A stretch of 64,000 nucleotides of DNA from Eleginops maclovinus (Eukaryota; Chordata; Actinopteri; Perciformes; Eleginopidae): positions 26,828,257-26,892,256 of the forward strand of contig NC_086350.1 of NCBI RefSeq assembly GCF_036324505.1. Reading direction: 5' to 3'. The notes beneath the pieces were generated by a model that searched no databases, was not told where the DNA came from, and worked only from the letters and a program-made list of their open reading frames with translations. The position numbers and the translations under genes were made by a program. Of the stretch, positions 12,901-25,500 are shown one piece after another. Position 1 is the first letter of the stretch. Every line of letters starts with the position of its first letter.

Positions 12901-15900
12901 ACAAGCTCTCCATTAACATCAGGAGAGCAGAGAGTCTACATATATCTTCTGAGTTTGTATTTTTATGGTTTATTGCACTCATTGTAAGATGCTATGGATA
13001 AAAGCATCAGCTAAATGTAATGTAATGAAAACCCATGATGGTCCAACAAAGTGGATTCCTTTAGATATGAAGAGCTGGTTGCAAGGACAACAAAGACAAC
13101 AGTTCTTAGTTTAGGTAAATATACCCTAATAATATAATACATTTCTGCCATGTAACCCCCCCCTCACCAATCCTACCCAGTAAATGTGCCCGGTGATGCA
13201 GCTTTACTTTAGTTTTGGCGTGTTGTAAAAGTTATTTCCTCTTACGTCTGGAGCTGGGCAGGAGCACAGGCCGGAGCTTTCTCTCCTGCTTGATCTCAGC
13301 CAGGACCTTATCATGGAGGCACTGCTCCTGCAGGGGGGCAGGGGGGAGGCTGCGCTCTGAAACCTTACGAGGAGAAATAACAATGACACAATCATTATTT
13401 AAATAGGATAAGCAATAAAATGTGCTGACTGCTTCACACTGCTGCAGTGAAGGTCTATTAAAAGGTGAAACCAACTTACTGGTTTCAGTGGGGGTCTTGA
13501 TCTGATGAAATCTAGGATGAGTTCATGGGCGTTTCTCTTCACTATCATGGGAATGTCACCATCCACCTGAGTATTCAAAGAAACACAACACAGGATGAAG
13601 TTCTGTGTCTGTAATTACACAGTGTCAGGGTTGGGGAAAAAGGACCCAAGTGCAGTAAATCAAGGGGAAGCAGGTAAGGGTTCAAACAAAAAGCGAGCTT
13701 TATTCAAAAGCTGTTGATGAAATCACGAAGCCAGCGGAACACAGGACATGAAAAACAATTAGCTTCAGACATGAAGGGCGACAGGAACAGGCAGGTAACA
13801 TGGACAAGATCAGGGAAGAAATGACGACGACCGAACAACAGACAAAAGGGAAACAGGGACTAAATACACATGGGTAATCACAAGACGAGAGACAGCTGGA
13901 AGGGGGAGGAGAAACACAGGGCAACAGGTGAACACAATGACACAATCAGGCACAGGAGGGAAACGCAGACAGGAAGTGAAGCTTAACATGACACAAGTGG
14001 GGAAAACATTTCAAAATAAAATACACAACACAAGGACATGACAGATACGAAACAAGGACATGACATACGAAACAAGGATCATGACATACGAAACAAGGAT
14101 CATGACACACAGTGATGCACCATTAGCATATAATAGCATATTAAGGGATTTATACTTGAGGTAATCTACCTGGTTACTTTACACCACTGTGAGCTAAAGA
14201 GCTGTTGGTCATAGCTTAATATAGGACTGTTTATCTGTTCAATTATCCAATATCTGCCATTTTTAAAGCAGGCAGTGGTATTATAAGAGCTCAGTGAAAA
14301 CAGCTGATGCTGGATGCAATCACAGCTGTGGAAACCAAACCAAGCAGAGGGGGACGGCACGGTCGGTGATGCTTTTCTGTGCCAACGCTGAGGGAACAGA
14401 AGGCTGAGAGACGCGTTCATTAATATTTGTGAGTGGATGCTCAATTATGGATCTGCCCTTTAGGAAGGCCTCAAGGTGTATGCATGTAATATAACATTGA
14501 CTTCCTGTAATACAGTATATGGAGCAGTGGACTGCCTGAGAGAGAAAAGTGGCTTCAAGGTCTTCATATGACAAACAGGCGCCACAGGCTCACTCCTGTC
14601 TGCACTCCATGTCCTCCTGCCTCATTTCAACAAAGTCAAGTGATTACGAAATATCATCAAGTCCTCAAGATCACTGATGCTTTGATTGAGCTGATACTGC
14701 AGTTAACATTTTCATACATTTCCACTGCTTCTACCATTTATGACTCAACTGTGCTTCGTGAATTACCGCTCATTTACGGTTTCATATGCTTTCATCTCTT
14801 TATCTGACATTTCATCTCTTACGCTGATTATACATTGGCGCAAAGTAATTCATGCCTCATGTTACAAGCTCGCTGAGTTTCACAGTGATGTATTCACTGC
14901 CTTCAGCAAGTCTGGCATCGGCTAAATGAGTCTTGTTCAGCCCATGGTAAACAGATTTAGCTGTGATTTGTTTGCAACAAATGTATGAAAGGGATGCCAA
15001 AGTAACCACAAAGTGAAAGTGATTTAAAAATGAAGAATTTCTCAGATCTTCTGCAAGAGGACCAGCAAAGCATTCTTCTTTTCTGAATGGAGTGTGAATG
15101 CATCAGGGCTAGGCTTAGCTAACTTTACCACTTAATATAAAAAAATCTAGGCTACATTTTTGTCATTTTTGGGTTCTTGTCTGGTCCCAATAGAAATATG
15201 AGCTACTGTAGACCTCCAGGGCCCACAGAGGGCTGCTGTTTCCTTCCATTTCAGATTCAACTGAGTCAGCATGTCAGTGACGACACAGGATAATCTCAAC
15301 TCCTACGGCTTTCTTAAGTTAAAGTATCTCAACTCCTGTCATTATTCAAAACATTCAAATCGGCCGCCTCTGGTTCATTAGCTTCATTTCTAGTTAACTT
15401 TGCACACTTTTTCTCTACAGCTGACATTTCACACACATGACTCGTCAACTGACAATGCTGTTAAACCACTCCTTGTCTCTCACCATGACTTTGCGCAGCT
15501 GGAACTTGCGTGTCCGGATGTCCTGCATCAGCATCTCGAAGGGTGTGAGGCTGAACTCTGTGGGCAGCAGGTTGAAGGGCTGCTCCTGGACCTTCTTCAG
15601 CTTCACCCCCTGCCTCAGGTCCTTCATTAGCTGCACCCACAGACGCGCCTGGAAACCAAGCAACACACACATTGACATGTTGCAAAAAAGACAATACACA
15701 CTTCTTTAATAAAACACACTGCTGTATTGTCCTCCCTGTCTCTGTCTCTCACCCAGTCTCTGTGTTTCAGTGCGTCCAGCTCCGCTGTTGACCTGTCCTC
15801 CACAGCTTCCTCTGATGTGATCTTCTTCAGCATCTGTGCAACACATAGAACAATAGAGCATGACTCCAAGCAAAGGTTTATTTTTGATTATAATATTGTG

Positions 15901-18900
15901 ATAGCATGATGATTAGTATAAATTACATTTTATTACATATACTTAATTGATACAAATTCTAAGACAAACAGCAGCATGTCAACGAGGCATTGCACATGGG
16001 TTAAAATGTGCTAAGTAGTTGCATTTTAGTCAATTAAAATGTTAATGCAATGAGGATCTGTGAGTACAATATGTACAAATTGTTCAGGGTTATGTAAGGG
16101 GAAAAAGAATGTAGTTTATTGAAGACATGTTCTGCTGATTTTCACGTGTATATCAGTATGTAGAGTCTCTACTTTAAAGAGTCCTCTCCTGCTGATGTTC
16201 AGGTGTATATCAGTATGTAGTGTCTCTACTTTAAAGAGTCCTCTCCTGTTGATGTTCAGGTGTATATCAGTATGTAGTGTCTCTACTTTAAAGAGTCCTC
16301 TCCTGCTGATGTTCAGGTGTATATCAGTATGTAGTGTCTCTACTTTAAAGAGTCCTCTCCTGCTGATGTTCAGGTGTATATCAGTATGTAGTGTCTCTAC
16401 TTTAAAGAGTCCTCTCCTGCTGATGTTCAGGTGTATATCAGTATGTAGTGTCTCTACTTTAAAGAGTCCTCTCCTGCTGATGTTCAGGTGTATATCAGTA
16501 TGTAGTGTCTCTACTTTAAAGAGTCCTCTCCTGCTGATGTTCAGGTGTATATCAGTATGTAGTGTCTCTACTTTAAAGAGTCCTCTCCTGCTGATGTTCA
16601 GGTGTATATCAGTTTGTAGTGTCTCTACTTTAAAGAGTCCTCTCCTGCTGATGTTCAGGTGTATATCAGTATGTAGTGTCTCTACTTTAAAGAGTCCTCT
16701 CCTGCTGATGTTCAGGTGTATATCAGTATATAGTGTCTCTACTTTAAAGAGTCCTCTCCTGCTGATATTCAGGTGTATATCAGTATGTAGTGTCTCTACT
16801 TTAAAGAGTCCTCTCCTGCTGATGTTCAGGTGTATATCAGTATGTAGCGTCTCTACTTTAAAGAGTCCTCTGCTGCTGATGTTCAGGTGTATATCAGTTT
16901 GTAGTGTCTCTACTTTAAAGAGTCCTTCCCTGCTGATGTTCAGGTGTATATCAGTATGTAGTGTCTCTCCTGGGACATGTCTCCATGCTTTAAAGGTTAA
17001 AAAGCTCTTTATTCTCATACTGCCTGTGCTGCAGCACCTCTTTTCATCCTCTGTCTGAAACCAGAGTCAGTCTGCTCTGATTGTTTAGCTGGCTGGCTCT
17101 GTTGTGATTGGTCAACTGCTTTGAGATGTCCCGCCTCTTAGTCTATCACGTACAATGTGTTGTAGCACTAGCCAATAGAAGTGCCAGTGTTACATAGTGA
17201 TGTCACTATGTAATTGAGGTAAACAAAGGAGTTCAAAGGAGGTGTTTTAGGCGGGGGGAAAGAAACTCCCTTTGGAGGGAACACAGGGATTTTAGCCTCT
17301 GCAGACCATTTACTCTATATGCACCCTTTAATTGCTGCTATAGTCAAGTTAAAACATTTTAGGGGAGACATTTTTAAGTAAAGGTGATCTTCAAGGGTTA
17401 TATATGTTGCCATGACAACCTAACGCACCTGCTTTGCATCTCTGATCTTGATGAGGAAGGTCTGCAGCTCCAGAGTCTCCACAAACAGAGCCCTGCACAC
17501 CGCCTGGTAGTGATCTGCAGCCAGGCCTGTGTTAGCCAGCCGAGACGCACACAGCGCCATCACCTGGCGGATGGTACACACCGGCCTTGTCCCTCCCTGC
17601 TGCTCCTCCTCTTCCTCCTCTTCCTCCTCCTGGCCGCTGTAGCCCTCATCTGTGGTACCGTTCCTGGCAGTGCTGAGCCCCTCTCCACCCTGGTCCTCCC
17701 CCGCCATGCGTTCGATGAGGTGCTCCAGCTGCGGGCTGAGCTCCCGCTCCTCGCTGTCGTCCAGTCCCCAGTCCAGAGCTCGATAGATGGCCACACCCAG
17801 CGACCGCACCAGCTGGAGGTGGAGACACAAGGGAGTAAATATTGTCCTTTTCCATCCAGAAACAAGACGGTCAAAATCCTGCCCAATTAAATTCAACCAA
17901 TCCACTCAGACCAAACCCTAACAATGAACATAAAAGACTTCCGATTGGTCAGCCAGTGGTGGAATGAAACCAAGCACAGGGTTCAGGTACTGGTTCAGTA
18001 TTTAGATTTCATGTTTTACTTTTGCTGTGCCAAGATTATTTGATATCTTTAAATACTTTACAAATATAGTTTTTTAATACAAAATGCAAATTAACTCATG
18101 AACTCTATTGCAAGTTCAGTCAGGAAAACTAACCTCTTCTGATTTCTCATGTTTACTTCCATCACTTCCGACACACCTACCACGTTACATGTATGTATGC
18201 AAAAGCTCCATCTATTCAGACAATAACTTTTAATTGTTGTACTTTAAGTATATTCTAATGCTCATACTTTTAGTAAATGAAGTACAATTTTGAATGCAAG
18301 ATTATTTAAACTGTAGTAATGCCACTTAATTTAGGAGATCAGAATACTTCTTCCATCGCTAAAGACAGCAGATCATGTAAGATTGTGTTATTTTTAATAT
18401 AGGAAAACTTATTTCAAGGTAGAATTTACTATTTTAAAATGCATTTCATAGTGCTTTGTGTCTTTTTTGTTTTTTCTCACCTGACGCTCTGCAGCAGCTG
18501 GAGAGGGAGCTCCATCTGTGTCATCTGAGGAGAGAAAGGAGGGAACAGGCAACCAATAAGGATCAAGGAAAAGACAAAACATTTGACTCAAAAGACAATT
18601 CTAGGTGATGTTAACCTTTGATTCAATTAAAATCTTCATTGTAGTTTTTATACTGGCTATTTCTGACAAAACTTTAGAGTTAATAATAGAAAGAAACTCA
18701 AAAACAGCATAGAAAATAACAACTCCGACTCAGGCTTGAAATGTTTATACAGAGTGATAAACTAAAGACCTGTAAAAAAAAAGTTACCACACTTAGAAAA
18801 AGGTGCTAGATGGAACTGTTCATCTTTGCTTGTGAGGACAGATTGTCCTGATTCCCCTGGACAGGGGTAGTGTCCTTCTTGTCTTCCATAATTAATGAGA

Positions 18901-19437
18901 ACTTGTGATGTACAGCCGTGTTAACATTTCTTGCGCTGATGTCTTAAGTCTTATGTGAATGTAAAAAATTGGGAAGAGACAAAACAGTAACCACTTAAGG
19001 TTGCGTTTCCGTTGATTTCTTTTCAAAATAAAGCTTTCAATTAACAGCTGATCTGTACATATTTATACATCACGTTAGCTGTGATTTGTCACTTGATGGG
19101 GTCGGACACACAGATAGATATCACGTAACATAACAAAGATCAGAAATGCCCTTACATTGAACTGGGTGATTACTCAGCAGGTTGTTGGGCGGCTGTTTTT
19201 AAGGGGGTTTAATGATCTGATCTGGCAACCAGACCTGTCTCTGTATTAAAATGTATATTCCGCTTTGGATAAACCAGCAGCGAAATCAAATGTAATGTAA
19301 TGCAAAAGAAAAACCTGCTATCTGTGTGGTGCTGTGGACTTTATAGCAATAGTTAAAACGATGTCTTCTAGTCATTAAATCAGTTACTCCATCTGTCCTA
19401 CAGTCATAACTTAGGCATGCATTATTGTCGCAGCTAT

Positions 19438-19513
<76 letters not shown>

Positions 19514-22500
19514 ACAGTAAAAAGCTCTTTCTCCCAGCTCAGATATCAGTAATGACACCCGAGAGGCCTGAAACTCCACCATCAGCAGCTCTCACTGCAG
19601 AGTGTCAGGAGAATGGACGGACAAGAGAAGAAGGGGACGGAGACAAAGGGGGGGGGGGGGACGACTTGTGGAAACATCAGAGACGAGAGGGATGAAAAGA
19701 GTGGGAGAAAAAGCGAGAGAGGTGAAAGATCAGCAGAAAGATGAGAAACGGGCAGCGTGGGTCAGGAAGTAGTGATGAGGGTGGGTGTGTGTGTGTGTGT
19801 GGGGGGGGGGTTCTGTCTTCCACAGCATCCTCCCCTGTCAACAACAGAGTGCTGCGCCCCCCACCCAACAGCCCCCGTCTGTTCCCTGGGAAACACCGAC
19901 TCTCTTTAATGTGCAACAAAAGCAGCTCCTCGCCCTGGAGGAGGAGACTCTATTATGGGATGATAACATGAACCCCTGCAAACCTGTCAGACGGGTCAGC
20001 CCGTGAAACCATGATCCCTCTGCCACTTTCCCACAGACACAGGTCAGCAAGCACAAAGGACAGGAATCTGCATCGAAAACAGAGTCTTCACACACAACCC
20101 AGTGAGTCCATCAGGACAAGGGGAGGATGCTCGGCCTTGGCTCTATCACATCAGCTTCACAGTAAAAAGGTAATGATTGCATCTCTAAAGCATCCAGGGA
20201 AACAGAGACACTACATACTGATATACACCTGAACATCAGCAGGAGAGGACTCTTTAAAGTAGAGACATTACATACTGATATACACCTGAACATCAGCAGG
20301 AGAGGACTCTTTAAAGTAGAGACATTACATACTGATATACACCTGAACATCAGCAGGAGAGGACTCTTTAAAGTAGAGACACTACATACTGATATACACC
20401 TGAACATCAGCAGGAGAGGACTCTTTAAAGTAGAGACACTACATACTGATATACACCTGAACATCAGCAGGAGAGGACTCTTTAAAGTAGAGACACTACA
20501 TACTGATATACACCTGAACATCAGCAGGAGAGGACTCTTTAAAGTAGAGACACTACATACTGATATACACCTGAACATCAGCAGGAGAGGACTCTTTAAA
20601 GTAGAGACACTACATACTGATATACACCTGAACATCAGCAGGAGAGGACTCTTTAAAGTAGAGACACTACATACTGATATACACCTGAACATCAGCAGGA
20701 GAGGACTCTTTAAAGTAGAGACACTACATACTGATATGGACCAGAACATCAGCAGAATATGGGTTGCTGGATAGCTCAGCGGTTGGTGCTGGTTATCCAG
20801 ATGCCTAAACGGCTGCCTAGTACGCTGGTTCAAATCCCGTGCATCCCAAACATTCAGACAATGTCCTCCCCTCTGTTTCCCCCTGATCAACTCTATACAT
20901 CTCGAATAAAGGTATTTTAAAATACAAAAGCAGAATATGTCCTTTCTCATGGCTTTCTGTAACATCAGGATAACTGCTCATCGGTCAGGGTTTCTTTTCT
21001 CATTATTGATTGGCTCGCTGCACATTATCCCTTACAGAGCTTTCCATTCATTCGTAGAACAGATTTAGCCATTGGATAATGACAGGTTTAAAATGTAGGT
21101 TTAATTTAGTTGAAATATTAAAATGAAGGGTCTTCACTTAATCAGAGTATTCTGTCCAAAACCGAGAGAATACTTTCAAAATATAAATGTAAAAAAGTTT
21201 AAAAAATAATGTATATGAAGCTATCAATCCCAGAAGATGTAAGGAATCAGTCTTAGAAAATGTTTTATTCAAACCATTAGATCCATCCATCCATCTTCTC
21301 CCACTTTACCGTCAGGGTCGCGGAGGTAACAGCTCCAGCAGAGAGCCCCAAACTTCTCTTTCCCTGGCCACATCAACCAGCTCTGACTGGGGGATTCCGA
21401 GTGGACAGTCCATCGGTTTCCTGCTGAGAACCATGGCCTCAGATTTGGAGGTGCTGATCCTCATCCCAGCCGCTTCACACTCGGCCGCGAACCGATCCAG
21501 TGAGTGCTGAAGGTCACAGACCGATGAAGCCATTAGGACCACATCATCTGCAAAAAACAGTGGTGCAATCCTTAGCCCACCGAACTGCAGACCCCCTCCC
21601 CCACGACTATGCCTAGGAATCCTGTCCATGAATATCACAAACAGGATTGGTGACAAAGTGCAGCCCTGGCGGAGGCCAACCCTCACCGGAAATCGGTCCG
21701 ACGTGCTACCGAGGACCCGGACACAGCTCTCGCTTTGAGAGTACAGAGATTGGATGGCCCTGAGCAGAGACCCCCTCACCCCATACTCCAGCAGCACCTC
21801 CCACAGTATCTCCCTGGGAACCCGGTCATACGCCTTCTCCAAATCCACAAAGCACATGTAGACCGGATGAGCGTACTCCCAGGCCCCCTCCAGGATCTTT
21901 GCGAGAGTGAAAAGCTGGTCCGTCGTTCCACGACCAGGACGAAAACCGCATTGTTCTGTTCAATCTGAGGTTCGACAATCGGCCGGACCCTCCTTTCCAG
22001 CCCCTTAGAGTAAACTTTCCCGGGGAGGCTGAGTAATGTGATGCCTCTGTAATTGGCACACACCCTCTGATCCCCCTTTTTAAAAAGGGGAACCACCACC
22101 CGGTCTGCCACTCCTTCGGTACTGTTTCCGACTTCCACGCAATGTTGATGAGACGTGTCAACCATGACAGTCCCTCAACACCCAGAGCCTTCAGCATTTC
22201 TGGGCGGATCTCATCCACCCCCGGGGCTTTGCCACTGTGGAGCTGTTTAACTACCTCAGTGACTCAGTGTCTCAGTGGGCGGGGTTGTCGGATTCAGGAG
22301 TTCCTCAAAGTGTTCCTTCCACCGCCCTAACACCCTATCAGTTGAGGTCAACAGCGTCCTATCCTTACTGTACACAGCTTGGATGGTTCCCTGCTTCCCC
22401 CTCCTGAGGTGTCAGACGGTTTTCCAGAACAGCTTTGGTGCCGACCAAAAGTCCTTCTCCATGGCTTCTCCGAACTTCTCCCACACCTGCTGCTTTGCCT

Positions 22501-25500
22501 TGGCCACGGCTGAGGCTGCTGCCCTTCGGGCCTGTCGATACCTTGCAACTGCGTCAGAAGTACCCAGGGATAACATATCCCGAAAGGCCTCCTTCTTCAG
22601 TCGGACGGCTTCTCTGACCACCGGTGTCCACCAGGAGGTTCGAGGGTTACCGCCCCTTGAGGCACCTAAGACCTTGAGACCACAGCTCCCCGCCGCAGCT
22701 TCGGTAATGGAGGCTTTGAACACCGCCCACTCTGGTTCAATGTCCCCAGCCTCCACAGGGATGCCTGAAAAGCTCCGCCGGAGGTGTGAGTTGAAGGCCT
22801 CCTGGACATGGGACTCCTCCAGACGTTCCCAATTCACCCGCACTTGACGTTTGGGCTTACCAGGTCTGTCCAGAGGCTTCCCCTGCAACTCGACCCAACT
22901 CACCACCAGATGGTGATCAGTTGACAACTCCGCCCCTCTCTTCACCCGAGTGTCCAAAACATGCGGCCTCAGGTCCGATGATACGATAACAAAATCGATC
23001 ATGGACCTTCTGCCTAGGGTGCTCTGGTACCACGTACACTTATGAGCATCCTTATGTTCAAACATGGTGTTTGTTATGGCCAATCCATGACTAGCACAGA
23101 AGTCCAGTAGCAAACCACCACTCCGGTTCAGATCAGGGGGGCCGTTCCTCCCAATCACGCCCCTCCAAGTGTCTCCATCATTGCCCACGTGTGCGTTGAA
23201 GTCTCCCAGCAAGACTAAGGAGTCCCCTTCAGGAGCCCCATACAGGACTTCTTTCAGGGTCTCCAAGAAGGCCGAATACTCTGAACTGCTGTCTGGTGCA
23301 TAAGCACAGACAACAGTCAGAGTTTTCCCCCCCATAACCCGCAGGCGTAGGGAGGCGACCCTCTCGTCCACTGGGGTAAACTCCAACAAAGCGGCACTCA
23401 ATCGGGGGCTTGTGAGTATCCCCACAACCGCTCGGCGCCTCACACCTTGGGCAACTCCGGAGAAGAAAAGAGTCCAACCCCCTATCCAGAAGTAAGGTTC
23501 CAGAGCCGACGCTGTGCGTAGAGGTGAGCCCCACCACATCCAACTGGTAACGCTCCACCTCCCGCACAAGCTCCGGCTCCTTCCCCCCCAGAGAGGTGAC
23601 GTTCCACGTCCTCAAAGGTAGCTTCTGTCGCCTGAGTCTGGTCCGTCGAGACCCTCTGCTTTCACTGCCACCCTTCTGGCAACGCACCCGACCCCATCGT
23701 TGTTTCCAGTAGGTGGTGGGCCCTCGGGACCGGGAAGCGGAGGTGTTGCCCACGTTGCTTTTTCGGGCTGTGCCCGGCCGGGCTCCATGGCAAGCCCGGC
23801 CACCAGACGCTCGCTGACAAGTCCTCATTCTGGGCCTGGCTCCAGAAGGGGACCCCGGGCTTCATCCGGGCCGGATAGCCTCGCTTTTAAGTGTGTTTTT
23901 CATGAGGTCTTTTGTACTATATTTCTTGTTCTCTTTTTATTCTCTCTCTCTCTCTTATCATACGTTGTAACTACAGCACCTTGAACATGCCGCTATGAGT
24001 CAAACATGCTTTATAAATAAGACTGCCCCACTCATTTACAGCTGTCCCGTGAAATGACCTTTGTCCCATACAGCCGGGTGGAGCCCTCAGACCTCCATCT
24101 GCATGTCGAATCGAAGCTGACCTGCACTTTCTTATGTGAAATCTGTTGACATAATACAATTAATTAAAGTCAACGTTATAGCATTAATGTGCTCCTCATG
24201 AGATTAAGCCAAATTTATCGCACACAGAGAGGAGCTTCACTACAGCTGTCAGTACAATGAAAAATCTGAAACATTGACTTTAATTAATTGTATTATGTCA
24301 GCAGATTTCACATAACTGTATTAGGTTAGTTGAAAGCAGCAATATTACGTTTAAATATAAAATATTAGGTTTAACTTAATGTCAATGCTTTCAAGTAAAC
24401 TAATTTTATTACATTTTTTGACATTATACACTTCATTAAAGTCAACGTTTCAGTTTTTTCATTGTACTGACATCTGTATTTAAACTCCCCTCTGTGTGAG
24501 ATAAATTTGGCTTAATCTCATGAGGAGCACATTAATGCCATAGTGGTTAAACCTAATACAAATTTCTGGAGTCATCGATAGGTTGGCAAGATCAGAAAGG
24601 TTGCTTTTTCATCTATCAGAGCAAAATTAAGTTGACTTTGCAATTTTTTCCTGGCCACCAGTGTCTGTAGTGAAGAGACAGTGTTGAAAGTGGGACACAG
24701 AGGGGAGGAAATGCCAAAAAAGTGTCCCAGTCCAATCCAACCCCAGGACTTCCGCAAGGGGACCAGTATATGGATCTCCAGCTGTATCAAGGGAGCTATA
24801 CAGTGGCATGTGATGCAAGCTTTTTATCGGAAAGAAGCCACATGTATCTGGACTCTGACCTCACACTGGCCTCTAGTGAATGACATCATCACCTTCAGCC
24901 TTGTTCTGTAATGTGTTTCAGCTCCTATTGCTTCTATATCTCATCCCTTACTTCATATGTTTGCCGTTCACAGATTAGGATACAGCTCTTTGACCCAGGA
25001 AGAGACGTGAAATAGATGACATATCAGGAGCTTTTCAGCGCCTCAAACCAACACAGGTAAAACTCACCACTTACGGGACGACGCAGCTACAGTGAGCACA
25101 GTCTCTTTTTACAAGTGACAATACCATTTCCATTAGACCCACTTAGTCATAAATGTATTAATGAGGATGAAGGGACTGTGCCGTTAAAGTGATCCTGACT
25201 CGCATTAGGGTGGTGCTGCACTCGCCATGGGACGGGACAAACGTCACATACTCAGGTTACAATGAAAAAAAGTGATTCCATTTGGGCTGACTGCTATGAT
25301 CAATGCTTTTGAAATCTCACTTATGAATGAAAATAGGCTAAAACTATATTAGCATTCTATATGGACTAATCCCGGTTTATTGTGAAATGTATTCTTTTAC
25401 GTCCTGTCTGATTGTTTGCTCCACTGTGTGGGATCTCCTCGCTGCCCTTTTGTCTTTACCAGTCCTCTCCAGCTGTGTCTTGTCATGTAATTGTCTCTAT

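Larger units (their letters stand above)
21281..23885 (-). mobile_element. RTE-clade (Rex3-like) LINE, internally deleted
   Basis: A minus-strand non-LTR element runs from about 23885 to a 3' end made of GATGGATGGATGGAT at 21281-21293. GATG-type tails are typical of Rex3. It carries an apurinic-like endonuclease region and a reverse transcriptase, both in broken frames. After the RT palm, the frame at 21312-21857 jumps straight from [16 protein letters not shown] to the last codons of the protein, so the thumb and C-terminal region are missing. It lies in spire2 intron 1 on the same strand as the gene. Confidence 0.85.

Noticed and set aside
13623..14107. Possible exon in the element between spire2 exons 5 and 6
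   Set aside because: The 81-codon frame lies wholly inside a repeat with target duplication, and Spire exons 5 and 6 join in phase without it.
16116..17058. Long open frames of 287 and 300 codons on both strands
   Set aside because: They are readings of the 57-bp tandem array, whose unit length is a multiple of three; no start context, domain or non-repeat coding part.
17384..17890. 168-codon plus-strand frame over spire2 exon 3
   Set aside because: Antisense shadow of a conserved KIND-domain exon with GC-rich, acidic-residue codons.
19286..20006. Several small frames rich in Cys-Val or Thr-His
   Set aside because: They come from (GT)n and G-run simple sequence.
16136..20757. CRISPR-like appearance of the repeated units
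   Set aside because: Units are directly adjacent with no unique spacers, and the genome is a vertebrate.
20758..20935. Possible tRNA gene
   Set aside because: A and B boxes are present but the stems do not pair as a functional tRNA and a non-tRNA tail follows; a SINE fits better.
20111..20965. 284-codon minus-strand frame
   Set aside because: It reads through minisatellite array 2 and the neighbouring SINE; same artefact as above.
22275..22847. 190-codon plus-strand frame
   Set aside because: Antisense of the LINE endonuclease-RT region; no independent motif.
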